Positions 28,734-39,874 of a DNA stretch of 64,000 nucleotides are shown piece by piece. The stretch's first letter is position 1, and each line of letters begins with the position of its first letter. This DNA comes from Rhodococcus sp. Z13 (GTDB taxonomy: Bacteria; Actinomycetota; Actinomycetes; Mycobacteriales; Mycobacteriaceae), in assembly GCF_025837095.1 (NCBI RefSeq), contig NZ_CP107551.1:2846668-2910667 (forward strand). Reading direction: 5' to 3'. Under the pieces are notes generated by a model that saw only the letters and a list, made by a program, of their open reading frames with translations, was not told where the DNA came from and did no database searches. The position numbers and the translations under genes are program-made.

Positions 28734-29780
<1,047 letters not shown>

Positions 29781-29785
29781 TCAGG

Positions 29786-30289
29786 CTAACGGGTCGCCGT
29801 GATGGACTTCGGACCGCGTCCGACGGCGACCACGCCGGACTGCACGATCTCCCGGATTCCGTACGGCTCGAGCATGCGCAGGAGCGCGTCAAGCTTGGAG
29901 CGGGTACCGGTGGCCTCGATCGTCAGCGACTCGGGCGAGACGTCGATGACCTTGGCACGGAACAGATTCACCGTCTCGATGACCTGGGTGCGCACGCTGG
30001 CGTCGGCACGCACCTTGATGAGCACGAGTTCGCGGGCGACGGACGCCTCCTCCTCCTGCTCGACGATCTTGATGACGTTGACGAGCTTGTTGAGTTGCTT
30101 GGTGACCTGCTCGAGGGGGAACTCGTCGACCGTCACGACGATCGTCATGCGGGAGATGTCGGGCACCTCGGTGCCACCGACGGCGAGGGACTCGATGTTG
30201 AATCCGCGCCGCGAGAACAGCGACGCGACACGGGCGAGCACGCCCGGCTTGTCCTCGACGAGAACACTGAGAGTGTGGCTCGTGCTCAC
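29786..30289 (-). CDS. ilvN: Acetolactate synthase small (regulatory) subunit
   Basis: IlvN activates the catalytic subunit IlvB and gives feedback inhibition by valine. The 167-residue product has an N-terminal ACT domain ([20 protein letters not shown]) and the C-terminal ALS_ss domain. The frame is open far upstream but antisense-like. GTG 30289 overlaps the ilvB stop as GTGA, which fixes the start and means translational coupling that should balance the two subunits. Confidence 0.97.
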   Translation of the reverse strand: MSTSHTLSVLVEDKPGVLARVASLFSRRGFNIESLAVGGTEVPDISRMTIVVTVDEFPLEQVTKQLNKLVNVIKIVEQEEEASVARELVLIKVRADASVRTQVIETVNLFRAKVIDVSPESLTIEATGTRSKLDALLRMLEPYGIREIVQSGVVAVGRGPKSITATR

Positions 30290-32223
30290 TTGGTCTCCTC
30301 CTGGGCCGCGGCGTCTCCGCGGGTCTCGAGCGCGTCGATGGTCTCGTGGATGACGGACGGATCGTCGGCGGCGGCATCGTCGTCGAACAGCGGCCGGATG
30401 TTGCGCGCCGCCATGATCTCGTCGTTGCTCGTGCCGGCGGCGACCATCGGCCACACCTGCGCGTCCTTGCCGACGATGAAGTCGATCACGACCGGGCGAT
30501 CGTTGATCTCCTGGGCCCGGCGGATCGCGGGCTCGACGTCCTCCTCGCGCTCGACACGGATGCCGACGCAGCCGAGGGCCTCGGCGAGCTTGACGAAGTC
30601 CGGGATGCGCAGCGAGTGCGTCGCCAGGTCGGTGTTCGAGTAGCGCTCCTCGTAGAACAGGGTCTGCCACTGGCGGACCATGCCGAGGTTGCCGTTGTTG
30701 ATCAGGGCGACCTTGATCGGCACACCCTCGACCGCGCAGGTCGCGAGTTCCTGGTTGGTCATCTGGAAGCAACCGTCGCCGTCGATGGCCCACACCTCGG
30801 CCTCCGGCTTTCCCATCTTGGCGCCCATCGCCGCGGGAACGGCGTAGCCCATCGTGCCGAGGCCACCGGAGTTGAGCCAGGTGCGCGGCTTCTCGTAGTT
30901 CACGAACTGCGCGGCCCACATCTGGTGCTGACCCACGCCGGCGCAGTAGATCGCGTCCGGGCCGGCGAGCTTGCCGAGGGCCTGGATCACGTACTGCGGC
31001 GACAGGGTGTCGTCGGCGGGACGGTCGTAGCTGAGCGGGTAGGTACGACGGATGTCGTCGAGGTAGACCCACCAGTCCGAGTAGTCCAGCTTCGTGCCGG
31101 TCGCCAGGTCGGCGCGGATGGCCTCGATCAGCTCGACGAGGACCTCCTTGCAGTCGCCCACGATCGGGACGTCGGCGTGCCGGTTCTTGCCGATCTCGGC
31201 CGGGTCGATGTCGGCGTGGATGACCTTCGCGTCGGGGGCGAACGACTCGAGCTTGCCGGTCACGCGGTCGTCGAAGCGTGCGCCGAGGGTGATGAGCAGA
31301 TCGCTCTTCTGCAGCGCGGCCACGGCCGCGACGTTGCCGTGCATGCCGGGCATGCCGCAATGCAGCGGGTGGCTGTCCGGGAACGCGCCGCGGGCCATCA
31401 GCGTGGTGACGACCGGGATGTTCGTCAGCTCGGCGAGCTCGAGCAGCTCGGCGGCGGCCTCGGCCTTGATGACGCCGCCACCGACGTACAGAACCGGGTT
31501 CTTCGCGTCGGCGATCAGGCGCGCGGCCTCACGGACCTGCTTGCCGTGCGGCTTGGTGACGGGCCGGTAGCCGGGCAGGTGCATCTCCGGCGGCCAGCTG
31601 AAGGTGGTCTGCGCCTGGAGGATGTCCTTGGGGATGTCGACGAGGACCGCGCCCGGGCGGCCGGAGGAGGCCAGATAGAAGGCCTCGGCGAGGATGCGCG
31701 GGATGTCGGCGCCGTCGGTCACCAGGAAGTTGTGCTTGGTGATCGGCATGGTGATGCCGGAGATGTCGGCTTCCTGGAAGGCATCGGTGCCGATGAGCGG
31801 GCGACCGACCTGGCCGGTGATCGCGACGACCGGGACGGAGTCCATCTGGGCGTCGGCGAGCGGGGTCACGAGGTTGGTCGCGCCCGGGCCGGAGGTGGCC
31901 ATGCACACACCGACCTTGCCGGTGGCCTGCGCGTAGCCGGTGGCGGCGTGGCCGGCACCCTGCTCGTGCCGGACGAGGACGTGCCGCACGCGCCGCGAGT
32001 CGAACAGCGGGTCGTAGACCGGCAGGATGGCACCGCCGGGAATGCCGAACACCGTGTCGACTTCGAGTTCCTCGAGTGCGCGGACGACCGACTGGGCGCC
32101 GGTGACCCGCTCGGGGGCGACCTGGCGTCGGGCGGTGGGCTGCGCTGCAGCAGCTGCGGGAGTCGGGGTGGCGGACCCCGGCTTTCGCGGCGAGGGTTGA
32201 GGCCGTGCGGTTGGTGCGCTCAC
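30286..32223 (-). CDS. ilvB: Acetolactate synthase large (catalytic) subunit
   Basis: IlvB condenses pyruvate with pyruvate or 2-oxobutyrate using TPP, FAD and Mg2+, the first common step to valine, leucine and isoleucine. The 645-residue product has a disordered Pro/Ala N-terminus of about 50 residues, then [14 protein letters not shown], the catalytic Glu in [14 protein letters not shown], and the TPP motif beginning [15 protein letters not shown] and ending NNGN. The start is GTG 32223, with AGAGGA 7 nt upstream; an open frame continues into the attenuator but cannot be coding there. Expression is controlled by the attenuator immediately upstream. Confidence 0.97.
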   Translation of the reverse strand: MSAPTARPQPSPRKPGSATPTPAAAAAQPTARRQVAPERVTGAQSVVRALEELEVDTVFGIPGGAILPVYDPLFDSRRVRHVLVRHEQGAGHAATGYAQATGKVGVCMATSGPGATNLVTPLADAQMDSVPVVAITGQVGRPLIGTDAFQEADISGITMPITKHNFLVTDGADIPRILAEAFYLASSGRPGAVLVDIPKDILQAQTTFSWPPEMHLPGYRPVTKPHGKQVREAARLIADAKNPVLYVGGGVIKAEAAAELLELAELTNIPVVTTLMARGAFPDSHPLHCGMPGMHGNVAAVAALQKSDLLITLGARFDDRVTGKLESFAPDAKVIHADIDPAEIGKNRHADVPIVGDCKEVLVELIEAIRADLATGTKLDYSDWWVYLDDIRRTYPLSYDRPADDTLSPQYVIQALGKLAGPDAIYCAGVGQHQMWAAQFVNYEKPRTWLNSGGLGTMGYAVPAAMGAKMGKPEAEVWAIDGDGCFQMTNQELATCAVEGVPIKVALINNGNLGMVRQWQTLFYEERYSNTDLATHSLRIPDFVKLAEALGCVGIRVEREEDVEPAIRRAQEINDRPVVIDFIVGKDAQVWPMVAAGTSNDEIMAARNIRPLFDDDAAADDPSVIHETIDALETRGDAAAQEETK

Positions 32224-32255
32224 TGCGAATTCCTCTGATTCTGGCTCCGGGCAAC

Positions 32256-32290
32256 AAAAAACCCTCGTCAGCAATTCTGCTGTACGAGGG
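32256..32290 (-). terminator. Attenuator terminator of the ilvBNC leader
   Basis: On the minus strand a 7-bp CCCTCGT/ACGAGGG outer stem (32284-32290 with 32262-32268) continues as a 5-bp inner stem with a 4-nt loop and one bulge. It is followed directly by six T residues (32261-32256). It lies 33 nt upstream of the ilvB start codon and 33 nt after the leader-peptide stop. It is the only hairpin I found in the window with a full U-tract. Confidence 0.93.
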
Positions 32291-32291
32291 T

Positions 32292-32340
32292 GGCGCGTCG
32301 TGGGCGAGTTGCGGAAATGCGGCTCAGGCGACGACGCGCC
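32292..32340 (-). promoter_or_regulatory. Leader pause hairpin of the ilv attenuator
   Basis: GGCGCGTCGT (minus strand, 32340-32331), which encodes the Arg-Arg-Val-Val codons of the leader peptide, can pair perfectly with ACGACGCGCC (32301-32292) just before the terminator. A ribosome stalled at the Leu-Leu-Val-Ile codons, or at the Val codons, would block this pairing. That links translation of the leader to the fold of the RNA. The pairing is seen; its role as the switch is inferred. Confidence 0.65.
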
Positions 32341-32371
32341 GGCCGATTACGAGCAACCCATTCTGATTCAC
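32324..32371 (-). CDS. ilvBNC leader peptide, 15 residues, leaderless
   Basis: A short frame opens with GTG and reads [15 protein letters not shown] then TGA. Six of its 15 residues are branched-chain: Leu-Leu-Val-Ile together at residues 6-9 and Val-Val at 13-14. It sits between a good promoter and the U-tract terminator. The first base of the GTG lies 8 nt after the last base of the -10 element, the expected transcription start, so the message is probably leaderless and no ribosome-binding site is needed or seen. It senses shortage of charged branched-chain tRNAs, as in the attenuated ilvBNC of Corynebacterium. Confidence 0.85.
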   Translation of the reverse strand: MNQNGLLVIGRRVVA

Positions 32372-32378
32372 GCGCTAG

Positions 32379-32408
32379 ACGGTAGGCGCATGGTGCGTAG
32401 CCAGTCAA
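32379..32408 (-). promoter_or_regulatory. Promoter of the ilvBNC operon
   Basis: On the minus strand TTGACT (32408-32403) is followed by an 18-nt spacer and TACCGT (32384-32379). Seven nucleotides later comes the GTG of the leader peptide, which coincides with the predicted start of transcription. The spacing and -35 fit the housekeeping sigma consensus. Confidence 0.72.
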
Positions 32409-32469
32409 CTTGGTGCGGTCGACTGTCCCAGAATGTGAGATGCCTCGGCTGCAATGCGAAGATGTAGAG

Positions 32470-32997
32470 GTGTCATCTTCCCAGCAGCCCGTGCCACCGT
32501 CTCCATCATCCCACACCCCCGATCGGCCGACGACGGTCATCCAGATCTCCCGGCTGTCCTTCCTCGGATGCGGACTCCTGCTCCTGGCGCTGGCCTCGCC
32601 CGCGCTCGCGTGGCCGGCCGCCTTCACCTGGACGCTGATCATCCCCTTCCTCGTCGCCGCCTGGGTGGTCCGCGTCCGGACCGTCGTCGGTCCCGAGGGC
32701 ATCGTGGCGCGCTCGACGTTCCGCACCACCTCCATCGACTGGGAGTCGCTCAAGGGGATCCGCTTCCCCAAGCGGGGCTGGGCCCGCGCCGACCTCGTCG
32801 ACGGCACCGAGGTACCACTGCCGGTCGTCACCTTCGGCCGTCTCCCCGAGATCGCCGAGGCCAGCGGCGGCCGTATCACCGATCCGTACGCCGCCGCCCG
32901 ACAGGCCGAGATCGAGCGGTACGAGGCCGAGCGGGCCGCGAAGGCGGAAGCCGAGGCCGCCGAGCACGACCCGGCCCGGGACGACCGGTCCTCCTGA
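32470..32997 (+). CDS. Membrane-associated PH-domain protein (CFP-6-like)
   Basis: The 175-residue product has two membrane segments near residues 25-62 (FLGCGLLLLALASPALAWP and FTWTLIIPFLVAAWVV), then a bacterial PH-like domain (GIVARSTFRTTSIDWESLKGIRFPK interrupted by short loops, ADLVDGTEVPLPVVTFGRLPEI). A charged, helical Glu/Ala/Lys tail follows. It resembles Rv3004 (low-molecular-weight antigen CFP-6), which has the same place divergent from ilvB. The start is uncertain: GTG 32470 gives a serine-rich lead-in, and an ATG at 32440 is possible. The function is unknown. Confidence 0.82.
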   Translation: MSSSQQPVPPSPSSHTPDRPTTVIQISRLSFLGCGLLLLALASPALAWPAAFTWTLIIPFLVAAWVVRVRTVVGPEGIVARSTFRTTSIDWESLKGIRFPKRGWARADLVDGTEVPLPVVTFGRLPEIAEASGGRITDPYAAARQAEIERYEAERAAKAEAEAAEHDPARDDRSS

Positions 32998-33168
32998 GTC
33001 CTCCCGGGACGTTCCTCCCGGAACCGACCCGAGCCCACCCGAAACCGACGCGGATACGCCTGCCGGATAGCACACGAGTAAATTCGTCGGTACCGCTCCC
33101 CACGCCCGGCCCGGCGACCGGACGCGGTCGGCGATTGCGCACCCAGCCCCAGTCAAGGAAGTCAGCCC

Positions 33169-35010
33169 ATGCCCCCGTTGAGGTCACGCACCACCACCGT
33201 CGGACGAAATGCAGCAGGGGCGCGTTCCCTGTGGCGCGCCACCGGCCTGACCGATTCCGACTTCGGCAAGCCGATCGTCGCGATCGCGAACTCCTACACC
33301 CAGTTCGTCCCCGGCCACGTCCACCTCAAGGACGTCGGCGAGATCGTCGCCAAGGCGGTCCGTGAGGCCGGCGGTGTCCCCCGCGAGTTCCACACCATCG
33401 CCGTCGACGACGGCATCGCGATGGGTCACGGCGGCATGCTCTACTCGCTGCCGAGCCGCGAGATCATCGCCGACTCCGTCGAATACATGGTCAACGCGCA
33501 CACCGCCGACGCGCTGGTGTGCATCTCCAACTGCGACAAGATCACCCCGGGCATGCTCAACGCCGCGATGCGGCTGAACATCCCGACGATCTTCGTCTCC
33601 GGCGGCCCGATGGAGGCCGGCAAGGCCGTGGTCGTCGACGGTGTGGCCCACGCCCCCACCGACCTCATCACCGCGATCTCCGCCTCCGCCAGCGAGTCCG
33701 TCGACGACGCGGGGCTCGAGGAGGTCGAGCGCAGCGCCTGCCCGACCTGCGGTTCGTGCTCGGGCATGTTCACCGCCAACTCGATGAACTGCCTCACCGA
33801 GGCTCTCGGTCTCGCGCTGCCCGGCAACGGTTCGACCCTCGCCACCCACGAGGCGCGCCGCGCGCTCTTCGAGACCGCCGGCACCACCATCGTCGAGGCC
33901 GCCCTGCGCTACTACCGCGACGACGACGAGTCCGTCCTGCCCCGCAACATCGCGACCCCGGCGGCGTTCCGCAACGCCATGGCCCTCGACGTCGCGATGG
34001 GGGGTTCGACCAACACGGTGCTGCACACCCTCGCCGCCGCGCAGGAGGGCGAGGTCGACTTCGATCTCGGCACCATCGACGAGATCAGCCGCCGGGTGCC
34101 CTGCCTGGCGAAGGTCTCCCCGAACTCCGACTACCACATGGAGGACGTGCACCGCGCCGGTGGCATCCCCGCCATCCTCGGTGAGCTGCGCCGCGGCGGG
34201 CTGCTCGAGACCGACGTGACCACCGTCCACACCAAGAGCTTCGACGAGTGGCTCGACAACTGGGACATCCGCTCCGGCAAGGCGTCGGAGAAGGCGCTCG
34301 AGCTGTTCCACGCCGCTCCGGGCGGGGTGCGCACCACCGAGCCGTTCTCGACGAACAACCGCTGGTCGTCGCTGGACACCGACGCAGCGAACGGCTGCAT
34401 CCGCGACATCGAGCACGCCTACACCGTCGAGGGTGGCCTGTGCGTGCTGCGCGGCAACCTCGCTCCGGACGGCGCGATCCTCAAGACCGCCGGTATCGAC
34501 GAGGAGCTGTTCCACTTCGAGGGCCCGGCCTTCGTGGTCGAGTCCCAGGAGGAGGCCGTCTCGGTCATCCTCGGCAAGAAGATCAAGCCGGGAGACGTGG
34601 TGGTCGTGCGCTACGAGGGCCCGGCCGGCGGTCCGGGCATGCAGGAGATGCTGCATCCCACCTCGTTCCTCAAGGGTATCGGCCTGGGCAAGGTGTGCGC
34701 GCTGATCACCGACGGCCGCTTCTCGGGTGGCACCTCCGGTCTGTCCATCGGCCACATCTCCCCCGAGGCCGCCTCCGGTGGCACGATCGGCCTGGTCGAG
34801 AACGGTGACCGGATCCTCATCGACGTGAAGACCCGCACCCTCGAGGTGCTCGTCGACGACGAGGTCCTCGCCGAGCGCCGCGCGAAGATGGAGGCCTCGG
34901 AGCGTCCGTGGCAGCCCGTCGACCGTCAGCGCGAGGTCTCGAAGGCGCTGCGTGCCTACGCGGCGCTGGCGACCTCCGCCGACAAGGGCGCGGTGCGGCG
35001 CCTGCCGTAA
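33169..35010 (+). CDS. ilvD: Dihydroxy-acid dehydratase
   Basis: IlvD dehydrates the dihydroxy acids made by IlvC to 2-oxoisovalerate and 2-oxo-3-methylvalerate. The 613-residue product carries Fe-S cysteine ligands in [11 protein letters not shown] and [18 protein letters not shown], and the C-terminal [21 protein letters not shown]. The ATG start at 33169 is well placed, but no strong ribosome site stands out in the 20 nt upstream (AAGGAAG lies 10-16 nt away). It is not in the ilvBNC operon: it is on the opposite strand, 171 bp after the PH-domain gene, and ends at its own hairpin. Confidence 0.97.
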   Translation: MPPLRSRTTTVGRNAAGARSLWRATGLTDSDFGKPIVAIANSYTQFVPGHVHLKDVGEIVAKAVREAGGVPREFHTIAVDDGIAMGHGGMLYSLPSREIIADSVEYMVNAHTADALVCISNCDKITPGMLNAAMRLNIPTIFVSGGPMEAGKAVVVDGVAHAPTDLITAISASASESVDDAGLEEVERSACPTCGSCSGMFTANSMNCLTEALGLALPGNGSTLATHEARRALFETAGTTIVEAALRYYRDDDESVLPRNIATPAAFRNAMALDVAMGGSTNTVLHTLAAAQEGEVDFDLGTIDEISRRVPCLAKVSPNSDYHMEDVHRAGGIPAILGELRRGGLLETDVTTVHTKSFDEWLDNWDIRSGKASEKALELFHAAPGGVRTTEPFSTNNRWSSLDTDAANGCIRDIEHAYTVEGGLCVLRGNLAPDGAILKTAGIDEELFHFEGPAFVVESQEEAVSVILGKKIKPGDVVVVRYEGPAGGPGMQEMLHPTSFLKGIGLGKVCALITDGRFSGGTSGLSIGHISPEAASGGTIGLVENGDRILIDVKTRTLEVLVDDEVLAERRAKMEASERPWQPVDRQREVSKALRAYAALATSADKGAVRRLP

Positions 35011-35020
35011 CCGGTGACTC

Positions 35021-35064
35021 CACGGGAGAAGGGCCACGCGTGATCGCGTGGCCCTTCTCCCGTG
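35021..35064. terminator. Perfect 20-bp hairpin between convergent ilvD and DoxX genes
   Basis: Arms 35021-35040 and 35045-35064 are fully complementary with a 4-nt loop. It is the longest perfect stem in the window, placed between two convergent stops, so bidirectional. No T-tract. Confidence 0.88.
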
Positions 35065-35076
35065 CACAGGGTCGGG

Positions 35077-35841
35077 TCAGCGCCCGAAGATCCACAGGCA
35101 GACGCCGGCGGCGGCGCCGAGCAGCAGTGCGACGAACGATCCGACGAACGGGCGTGTGGCCCAGCCGCGGCGGCCGTCGATCGCGATACGGCCGGGGCCG
35201 GTGAGGGTGAGCGCCACCGCGCACGCGACCAGCAGGATCTCGTACTCGACCCCCGAGGGTTCGGACGCGAAGTACTGGAAGCCGGGTTCGAGTTCGTGCT
35301 TGAACAGCACGGCGTCGACCATGATCGCGACGATCGCCGCGGCGGCGATCGGGGTGAGGAGCCCGAGCACGAGCAGGCCACCGGCGGCGACCTCACCGAC
35401 GGCACCGGCGATCGCCAGGAGCGCGGGCTGCTGGTAGCCGGCGTCCGCGAGCAGCGCCTCGAAGCCGTCGAGGCCGGGGCCGTTCCACAGTCCGGTCAGT
35501 TTCTGCAGGCCGTGCACCAGGAGGGTCGCGCCGACCACGGCGCGCAGCACGAACAGGCCGAGGTCGAGGGTGCCGCGGCGGACCTTCGGCGGGACGGTCT
35601 CCCCCGCGGCCACCGCCCCGGCCGGGGCCGGGTCGGTGCCGTAACTCTCGGCGCCGTAGACCGGTTCCGGGCGGTAGAGCTGCTCGGTGGGGGCGAGATA
35701 CCCCTCGTTGCCCAGCGGGGTGCCGTGGAAGTCGAGGTCGTCGTCCGATTCGAGATACGACGCCCGCTGACGAGGCATCGCGAGCGTCTGCTCGTCGGGC
35801 ATGTCGTCGGGCCTCGGACCAGGGGTCTGTTTGTCGCTCAC
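35077..35841 (-). CDS. DoxX-family membrane protein with acidic N-terminal extension
   Basis: The 254-residue protein has four membrane segments in its C-terminal 160 residues, beginning LGLFVLRAVVGATLLVHGLQKL, the DoxX/SURF4-like pattern. The first 90 residues are hydrophilic and acidic (ESDDDLDFHGTPLGNEGY) and probably cytoplasmic. It corresponds to Rv3005c, which with a thiol oxidoreductase and SodA forms the membrane-associated oxidoreductase complex of M. tuberculosis. Neither partner is visible here. The GTG start 35841 is supported by the end of hydrophilic coding sequence; the frame upstream overlaps lppZ antisense. Confidence 0.83.
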   Translation of the reverse strand: MSDKQTPGPRPDDMPDEQTLAMPRQRASYLESDDDLDFHGTPLGNEGYLAPTEQLYRPEPVYGAESYGTDPAPAGAVAAGETVPPKVRRGTLDLGLFVLRAVVGATLLVHGLQKLTGLWNGPGLDGFEALLADAGYQQPALLAIAGAVGEVAAGGLLVLGLLTPIAAAAIVAIMVDAVLFKHELEPGFQYFASEPSGVEYEILLVACAVALTLTGPGRIAIDGRRGWATRPFVGSFVALLLGAAAGVCLWIFGR

Positions 35842-35918
35842 TCCCACAGCGTAGGACCGGCTCGGACTCCGCACCCGGCTTCGGCACGTGTGCGCGTCGT
35901 GCCGGTAACGTTTGCGCC

Positions 35919-37067
35919 ATGACGTGGGGCGCGCATCGGACGGGTTCGTGGGGAGCACGCGCGGCGGTGGCGGCGCTGGCGGTCGGGATCCTCGCGGTGC
36001 CCTCGTGCGCCCGGTTCGACGACTCGGCGTCCACCCCCTTCTCACCGGAACCCACCTTCGACGCCGGACCGGGTTTCGGACCGCAGGATCCGACGACCAC
36101 CACGACCCCACCGAGTTCCTCGCAGGCGCCGGCGGGGCCGTGCGTCGATCCGGATCCGGCGGTGATCGTGACCTGCCTGGAGTCGACCGGTGGGTTGGTG
36201 ACGATGCCCGACGGCAACTCGGCTCTGGTCACCGAGCGGCAGACGGGACGCATCCTGCAGGTCGCGCCCGAGACCGATCCGGTGGAGTTCGCCCGGATCC
36301 CGGTGGAGGGTTCCGGTGACGGCGGTCTGCTCGACATCGCGTTGTCGCCCACCTTCGCCGAGGACCGGCTGGTCTACGCCTACATCACCACCGCCTCGGA
36401 CAACCGGGTCGTGCGGATCGCCGCGGGCGACGCCCCGAAGGACGTGCTGACAGGGATCCCGCGAGGCGCGACCGGCAACAACGGCGCCATCGAGTTCGTC
36501 TCCCCCACCGAGCTCGCCGTCCTCACCGGTGACGCCGGAAACCCCACGGCGGCAACCGATCCCGCGTCTCGAGCCGGCAAGCTGCTGAAGATGGAGCTGC
36601 CCGCCCCGGGCACCGCCCCCACCCCGAGCGTCGTACTGTCGGGCATCGGTACCGCGGGCGACGTGTGCCGCGATCCGAACGGCAACCTGTGGGTCACCGA
36701 CCGCACCCCGCTCGAGGACCGGCTGCAGCGCGTCGGCGCCGACGGCTCCACGGGCGCCGGCCCGGCGTGGACGTGGCCCGACAGGCCCGGCGTGGCCGGA
36801 TGCGCGGCCGCCCCCGACGGTATCGCGGTCGCGCTCACCGACGCGAAGGCGGTCGCCGTGATCGGCACCGATCCCGGCACGGGCGCGGTGACGGCGGCAC
36901 CGGTGGTCACCCTCGAGGACCGCTACGGCCGGCTCCGGGGCGCGTCCGCCTCCGCCGACGGCCTGCTGTGGGTGTCGACGGTGAACAAGTCCGGCGGCGA
37001 GCCGGGACCCACCGACGACCGCGTCGTCCGGATCCAGTTCCCCGCGGGCGGCGGCGGATTCGACTGA
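35919..37067 (+). CDS. lppZ: Lipoprotein with sorbosone-dehydrogenase-like beta-propeller
   Basis: The 382-residue protein has a lipoprotein signal peptide ending AVPSC with the lipidated cysteine at C30. A Pro/Thr-rich linker (TTTTTPPSSS) leads to a six-bladed propeller of the glucose/sorbosone dehydrogenase type: GDGGLLDIALSPTF, YAYITTASDNRVVRI, AVLTGDAGNPTAATDP, GPAWTWPDRPGVAGCAA. These segments match LppZ (Rv3006) of M. tuberculosis, which occupies the same place. It is anchored outside the membrane. Enzymatic activity and PQQ binding are unproven. Its stop abuts the stop of the convergent antiporter gene with no base between. Confidence 0.88.
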   Translation: MTWGAHRTGSWGARAAVAALAVGILAVPSCARFDDSASTPFSPEPTFDAGPGFGPQDPTTTTTPPSSSQAPAGPCVDPDPAVIVTCLESTGGLVTMPDGNSALVTERQTGRILQVAPETDPVEFARIPVEGSGDGGLLDIALSPTFAEDRLVYAYITTASDNRVVRIAAGDAPKDVLTGIPRGATGNNGAIEFVSPTELAVLTGDAGNPTAATDPASRAGKLLKMELPAPGTAPTPSVVLSGIGTAGDVCRDPNGNLWVTDRTPLEDRLQRVGADGSTGAGPAWTWPDRPGVAGCAAAPDGIAVALTDAKAVAVIGTDPGTGAVTAAPVVTLEDRYGRLRGASASADGLLWVSTVNKSGGEPGPTDDRVVRIQFPAGGGGFD

Positions 37068-38276
37068 TCAGGCGCGCTCGCGCGACTCCACCGGTTCCGG
37101 ACGGCGCAACAGCCCGGCAATCATCGGCAGCAGCAGCACGGTGACTGCCCCGGCCGCGACGAGAATCGAGGCGCTGGCGTTCGACATCTGGTCGGCCGCG
37201 ACGGCGACACCGGTGACGGCGACGATCAGCGGCAGGCCGGTCGCGGAGTACAACGCGATCTGCAGTTGCTCGCGGGTGTCGAAGACCCGCGCGCCGTCCG
37301 GCGTGCGTTCCAGGCGGGACGCGACGAACACCGGCAGGCCGCGGACCAGGATCAGCAGCACGAAGAAGGCACCGAGGAGGAAGGGTGCCTGCGCCACGGC
37401 CTCGACGTCGATCGCCATGCCGGAGGTGACGAAGAAGATCGGGATGAGGAAACCGTAACCCAGACCTTCGAGCTTCTTCTCGAGCCGTTCGTCACCGGCC
37501 GGGACGGCCCGCCGGAGGATGAATCCGGCGGCGAACGCGCCGAGGATGATGTCGAGGTCGAACACCACTGCGACGGTAATGAGACCGACGAGCAGCAGCA
37601 TCGTCAGGCGCACCGAGGTCTGGGCGGTGGTGTCGGCGGTGCGCCGGACGAACCGCGCCATGTCCGAACCCTCCCGCAGGATGCGCTGCGGCAGAACGGC
37701 GACGAGCAGGGCGACCACCGCGAAGGCGGCCAGCACGATCAGCGAGCCCACGGCGCCGCGGGTGCCGAGCAGGATCGCCATCGCGATCACCGGGAGCAGC
37801 TCGCCCATCGCCCCGTGGTTGAGCACGGTCCGGCCGAGCGGGGTGGTGACGAGACCGCGATCGGCGAGGATCGGCAGCAGGGTGCCGAGCGCGGTGGAGG
37901 TCATCGCGATGGCGACGGCGATCTCGGCGTGCACGGGATGACCCAGAACGCCGAGCAGGGCGACGGTAGCGAGCGCCGCCACCATGCACACACACCAGGT
38001 GATCAGTGCCCGCCGGCCACCCCGGCCGCGCAGCTCCGCCGGGTCGATGTCGTAACCGGCGAGGAGGAACAGCATGCCCAGGCCGAGTTCGCGGAGGATG
38101 CCGATCTCGCTGCCGGTCTCGGCGAGGTCGAGCACGTACGGGCCGATGATCACACCGGCGACGAGCAGCAGCACCACCTCGGGGACCAGACGCCGCGGTA
38201 CCGCCCCGGCGATCACCGGGGCGAGTGCCGCCGCGACGGCGATCCAGAACAGGGAGGTGGCTACAGCAGCGTCCAT
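37068..38276 (-). CDS. Monovalent cation/proton antiporter (CPA2 type)
   Basis: The 402-residue polytopic protein has about 12-13 segments of the Na+/H+ exchanger fold, with the early VPEVVLLLVAGVIIGP, GMLFLLAGYDIDP, and the late ILGAFAAGFILRRAVP and FFVTSGMAIDVEA that mark the CPA2/KefB group. No C-terminal RCK/TrkA domain is present, so it is the transporter only. It exchanges Na+ or K+ for protons; which ion is unclear. It stands alone: gatB lies 47 bp upstream on the same strand, and lppZ converges on it with zero spacing. Confidence 0.88.
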   Translation of the reverse strand: MDAAVATSLFWIAVAAALAPVIAGAVPRRLVPEVVLLLVAGVIIGPYVLDLAETGSEIGILRELGLGMLFLLAGYDIDPAELRGRGGRRALITWCVCMVAALATVALLGVLGHPVHAEIAVAIAMTSTALGTLLPILADRGLVTTPLGRTVLNHGAMGELLPVIAMAILLGTRGAVGSLIVLAAFAVVALLVAVLPQRILREGSDMARFVRRTADTTAQTSVRLTMLLLVGLITVAVVFDLDIILGAFAAGFILRRAVPAGDERLEKKLEGLGYGFLIPIFFVTSGMAIDVEAVAQAPFLLGAFFVLLILVRGLPVFVASRLERTPDGARVFDTREQLQIALYSATGLPLIVAVTGVAVAADQMSNASASILVAAGAVTVLLLPMIAGLLRRPEPVESRERA

Positions 38277-38323
38277 GTGCCGCTACGTTAGCGGCGCACG
38301 GACGGACGGGGCCAGGGCCCCGG

Positions 38324-39832
38324 TCAGCTGCATGCGGCGAGCACGAGCTCCTTGACGCGAGCCGGATCCGCCTGGCCGCGAGTGGCCTTCATGACGTCGC
38401 CGACGATCTTGCCGGCCGCCTGCACCTTGCCGGCGCGGATCTTGTCGGCGATGTCGGGGTTCGCGGCGAGGGCGGCGTCGACCGCGGCCTGCAGCGCCGA
38501 ATCGTCACGCACGACCTCGAGTCCGCGGGCGGCGACGACCTCGCTCGGCTCACCCTCACCGGCGAGCACGCCGTCGACGACCTGGCGGGCGAGCTTGTTG
38601 GTGAGCTTGCCGTCGGCGACGAGCGCGATCACCTCGGCGACCTGCGCCGGGGTGATGGGCAGCTCGGACAGTTCGACGCCGCGGGTGTTGGCCTGCTGCG
38701 CGAGGTAGGACACCCACCACGAGCGGGCCTCGGGGGCCGGGGCGCCGGCCTCGGTGGTGGCGACGATCAGGTCGAGCGCACCGGCGTTGACGAGGTCGCG
38801 CATCTCCTCGTCGGAGACACCCCAGTCGGCCTGGATGCGGGCGCGGCGGACCCAGGGGAGCTCGGGCAGCGTCGCGCGCAGTTCCTCGACCCAGGCGGCG
38901 TCGGGCGCGATGGGCTCGAGATCGGGCTCCGGGAAGTAGCGGTAGTCCTCGGCGGTCTCCTTGCGGCGACCGGGCGAGGTGGTGCCGTCGGCCTCCTGGA
39001 AGTGCCGGGTCTCCTGGATCACCTCGCCGCCGGAGACGAGCACGGCGGCCTGGCGGCGCATCTCGTAGCGGACGGCCACCTCGACGGACTTGAGGGAGTT
39101 GACGTTCTTGGTCTCGGTGCGGGTACCGAACTCCTCGGAGCCGATGGGCATCAGCGAGACGTTCGAGTCGCAGCGCATCGAACCCTGGTCCATGCGGACG
39201 TCGGAGACGTTCAAGGCCTTGAGCAGGTCGCGCAGGGCGGTGACGTAGGCGCGGGCGACCTCCGGGGCGCGCTCACCGGCGCCGACGATCGGCTTGGTGA
39301 CGATCTCGATCAGCGGCACACCGGCGCGGTTGTAGTCGAGCAGCGAGTGGCTCGCACCGTGGATGCGGCCGGTCGCGCCACCGACGTGCAGCGACTTGCC
39401 GGTGTCCTCCTCCATGTGGGCGCGCTCGATCTCGACCCGCCAGGTGGTGCCGTCGTCGAGCGGCACGTCGAGGTAACCGTCGGTGGCGATCGGCTCGTCG
39501 TACTGCGAGATCTGGTAGTTCTTCGGCTGGTCCGGGTAGAAGTAGTTCTTCCGCGCGAACCGGCCCCACGGGGTGATCGAGCAGTTCAGCGCGAGGCCGA
39601 TGCGGATGGCCGATTCGACGGCCGCCTGGTTGACGACCGGGAGGGCGCCGGGCAGGCCGAGGCAGACCGGGCACACCTGGGTGTTCGGCTCGGCGCCGAA
39701 GGTGGTCGGGCAGCCGCAGAACATCTTGGTGGCGGTGTGCAGCTCGACGTGCACCTCCATGCCCATCACTGGCTCGAACTTCGCGAGCACGTCGTCGTAG
39801 GCGAGCAGGTCGGGTGACACGGAGGCAGTCAT
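38324..39832 (-). CDS. gatB: Aspartyl/glutamyl-tRNA amidotransferase subunit B
   Basis: GatB binds misacylated Glu-tRNA(Gln), phosphorylates the Glu and receives ammonia from GatA. The 502-residue product has the GatB cradle domain ([19 protein letters not shown]), the zinc cysteines in CGCPTTFG and CPVCLGLPG, and the C-terminal YqeY tail domain. As in mycobacteria it is separated from gatA and gatC by pfkA and other genes, here about 5 kb. No tRNA-dependent regulation is visible. Confidence 0.97.
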   Translation of the reverse strand: MTASVSPDLLAYDDVLAKFEPVMGMEVHVELHTATKMFCGCPTTFGAEPNTQVCPVCLGLPGALPVVNQAAVESAIRIGLALNCSITPWGRFARKNYFYPDQPKNYQISQYDEPIATDGYLDVPLDDGTTWRVEIERAHMEEDTGKSLHVGGATGRIHGASHSLLDYNRAGVPLIEIVTKPIVGAGERAPEVARAYVTALRDLLKALNVSDVRMDQGSMRCDSNVSLMPIGSEEFGTRTETKNVNSLKSVEVAVRYEMRRQAAVLVSGGEVIQETRHFQEADGTTSPGRRKETAEDYRYFPEPDLEPIAPDAAWVEELRATLPELPWVRRARIQADWGVSDEEMRDLVNAGALDLIVATTEAGAPAPEARSWWVSYLAQQANTRGVELSELPITPAQVAEVIALVADGKLTNKLARQVVDGVLAGEGEPSEVVAARGLEVVRDDSALQAAVDAALAANPDIADKIRAGKVQAAGKIVGDVMKATRGQADPARVKELVLAACS

Positions 39833-39874
39833 GCAGCTGATTTTAGACGCCCGCTCGCGTGCCCCGGCGCGGCC

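Noticed and set aside
33030-33168. An attenuator or leader peptide upstream of ilvD like that of ilvB
   Set aside because: No short frame rich in branched-chain codons and no U-tract hairpin were found there.
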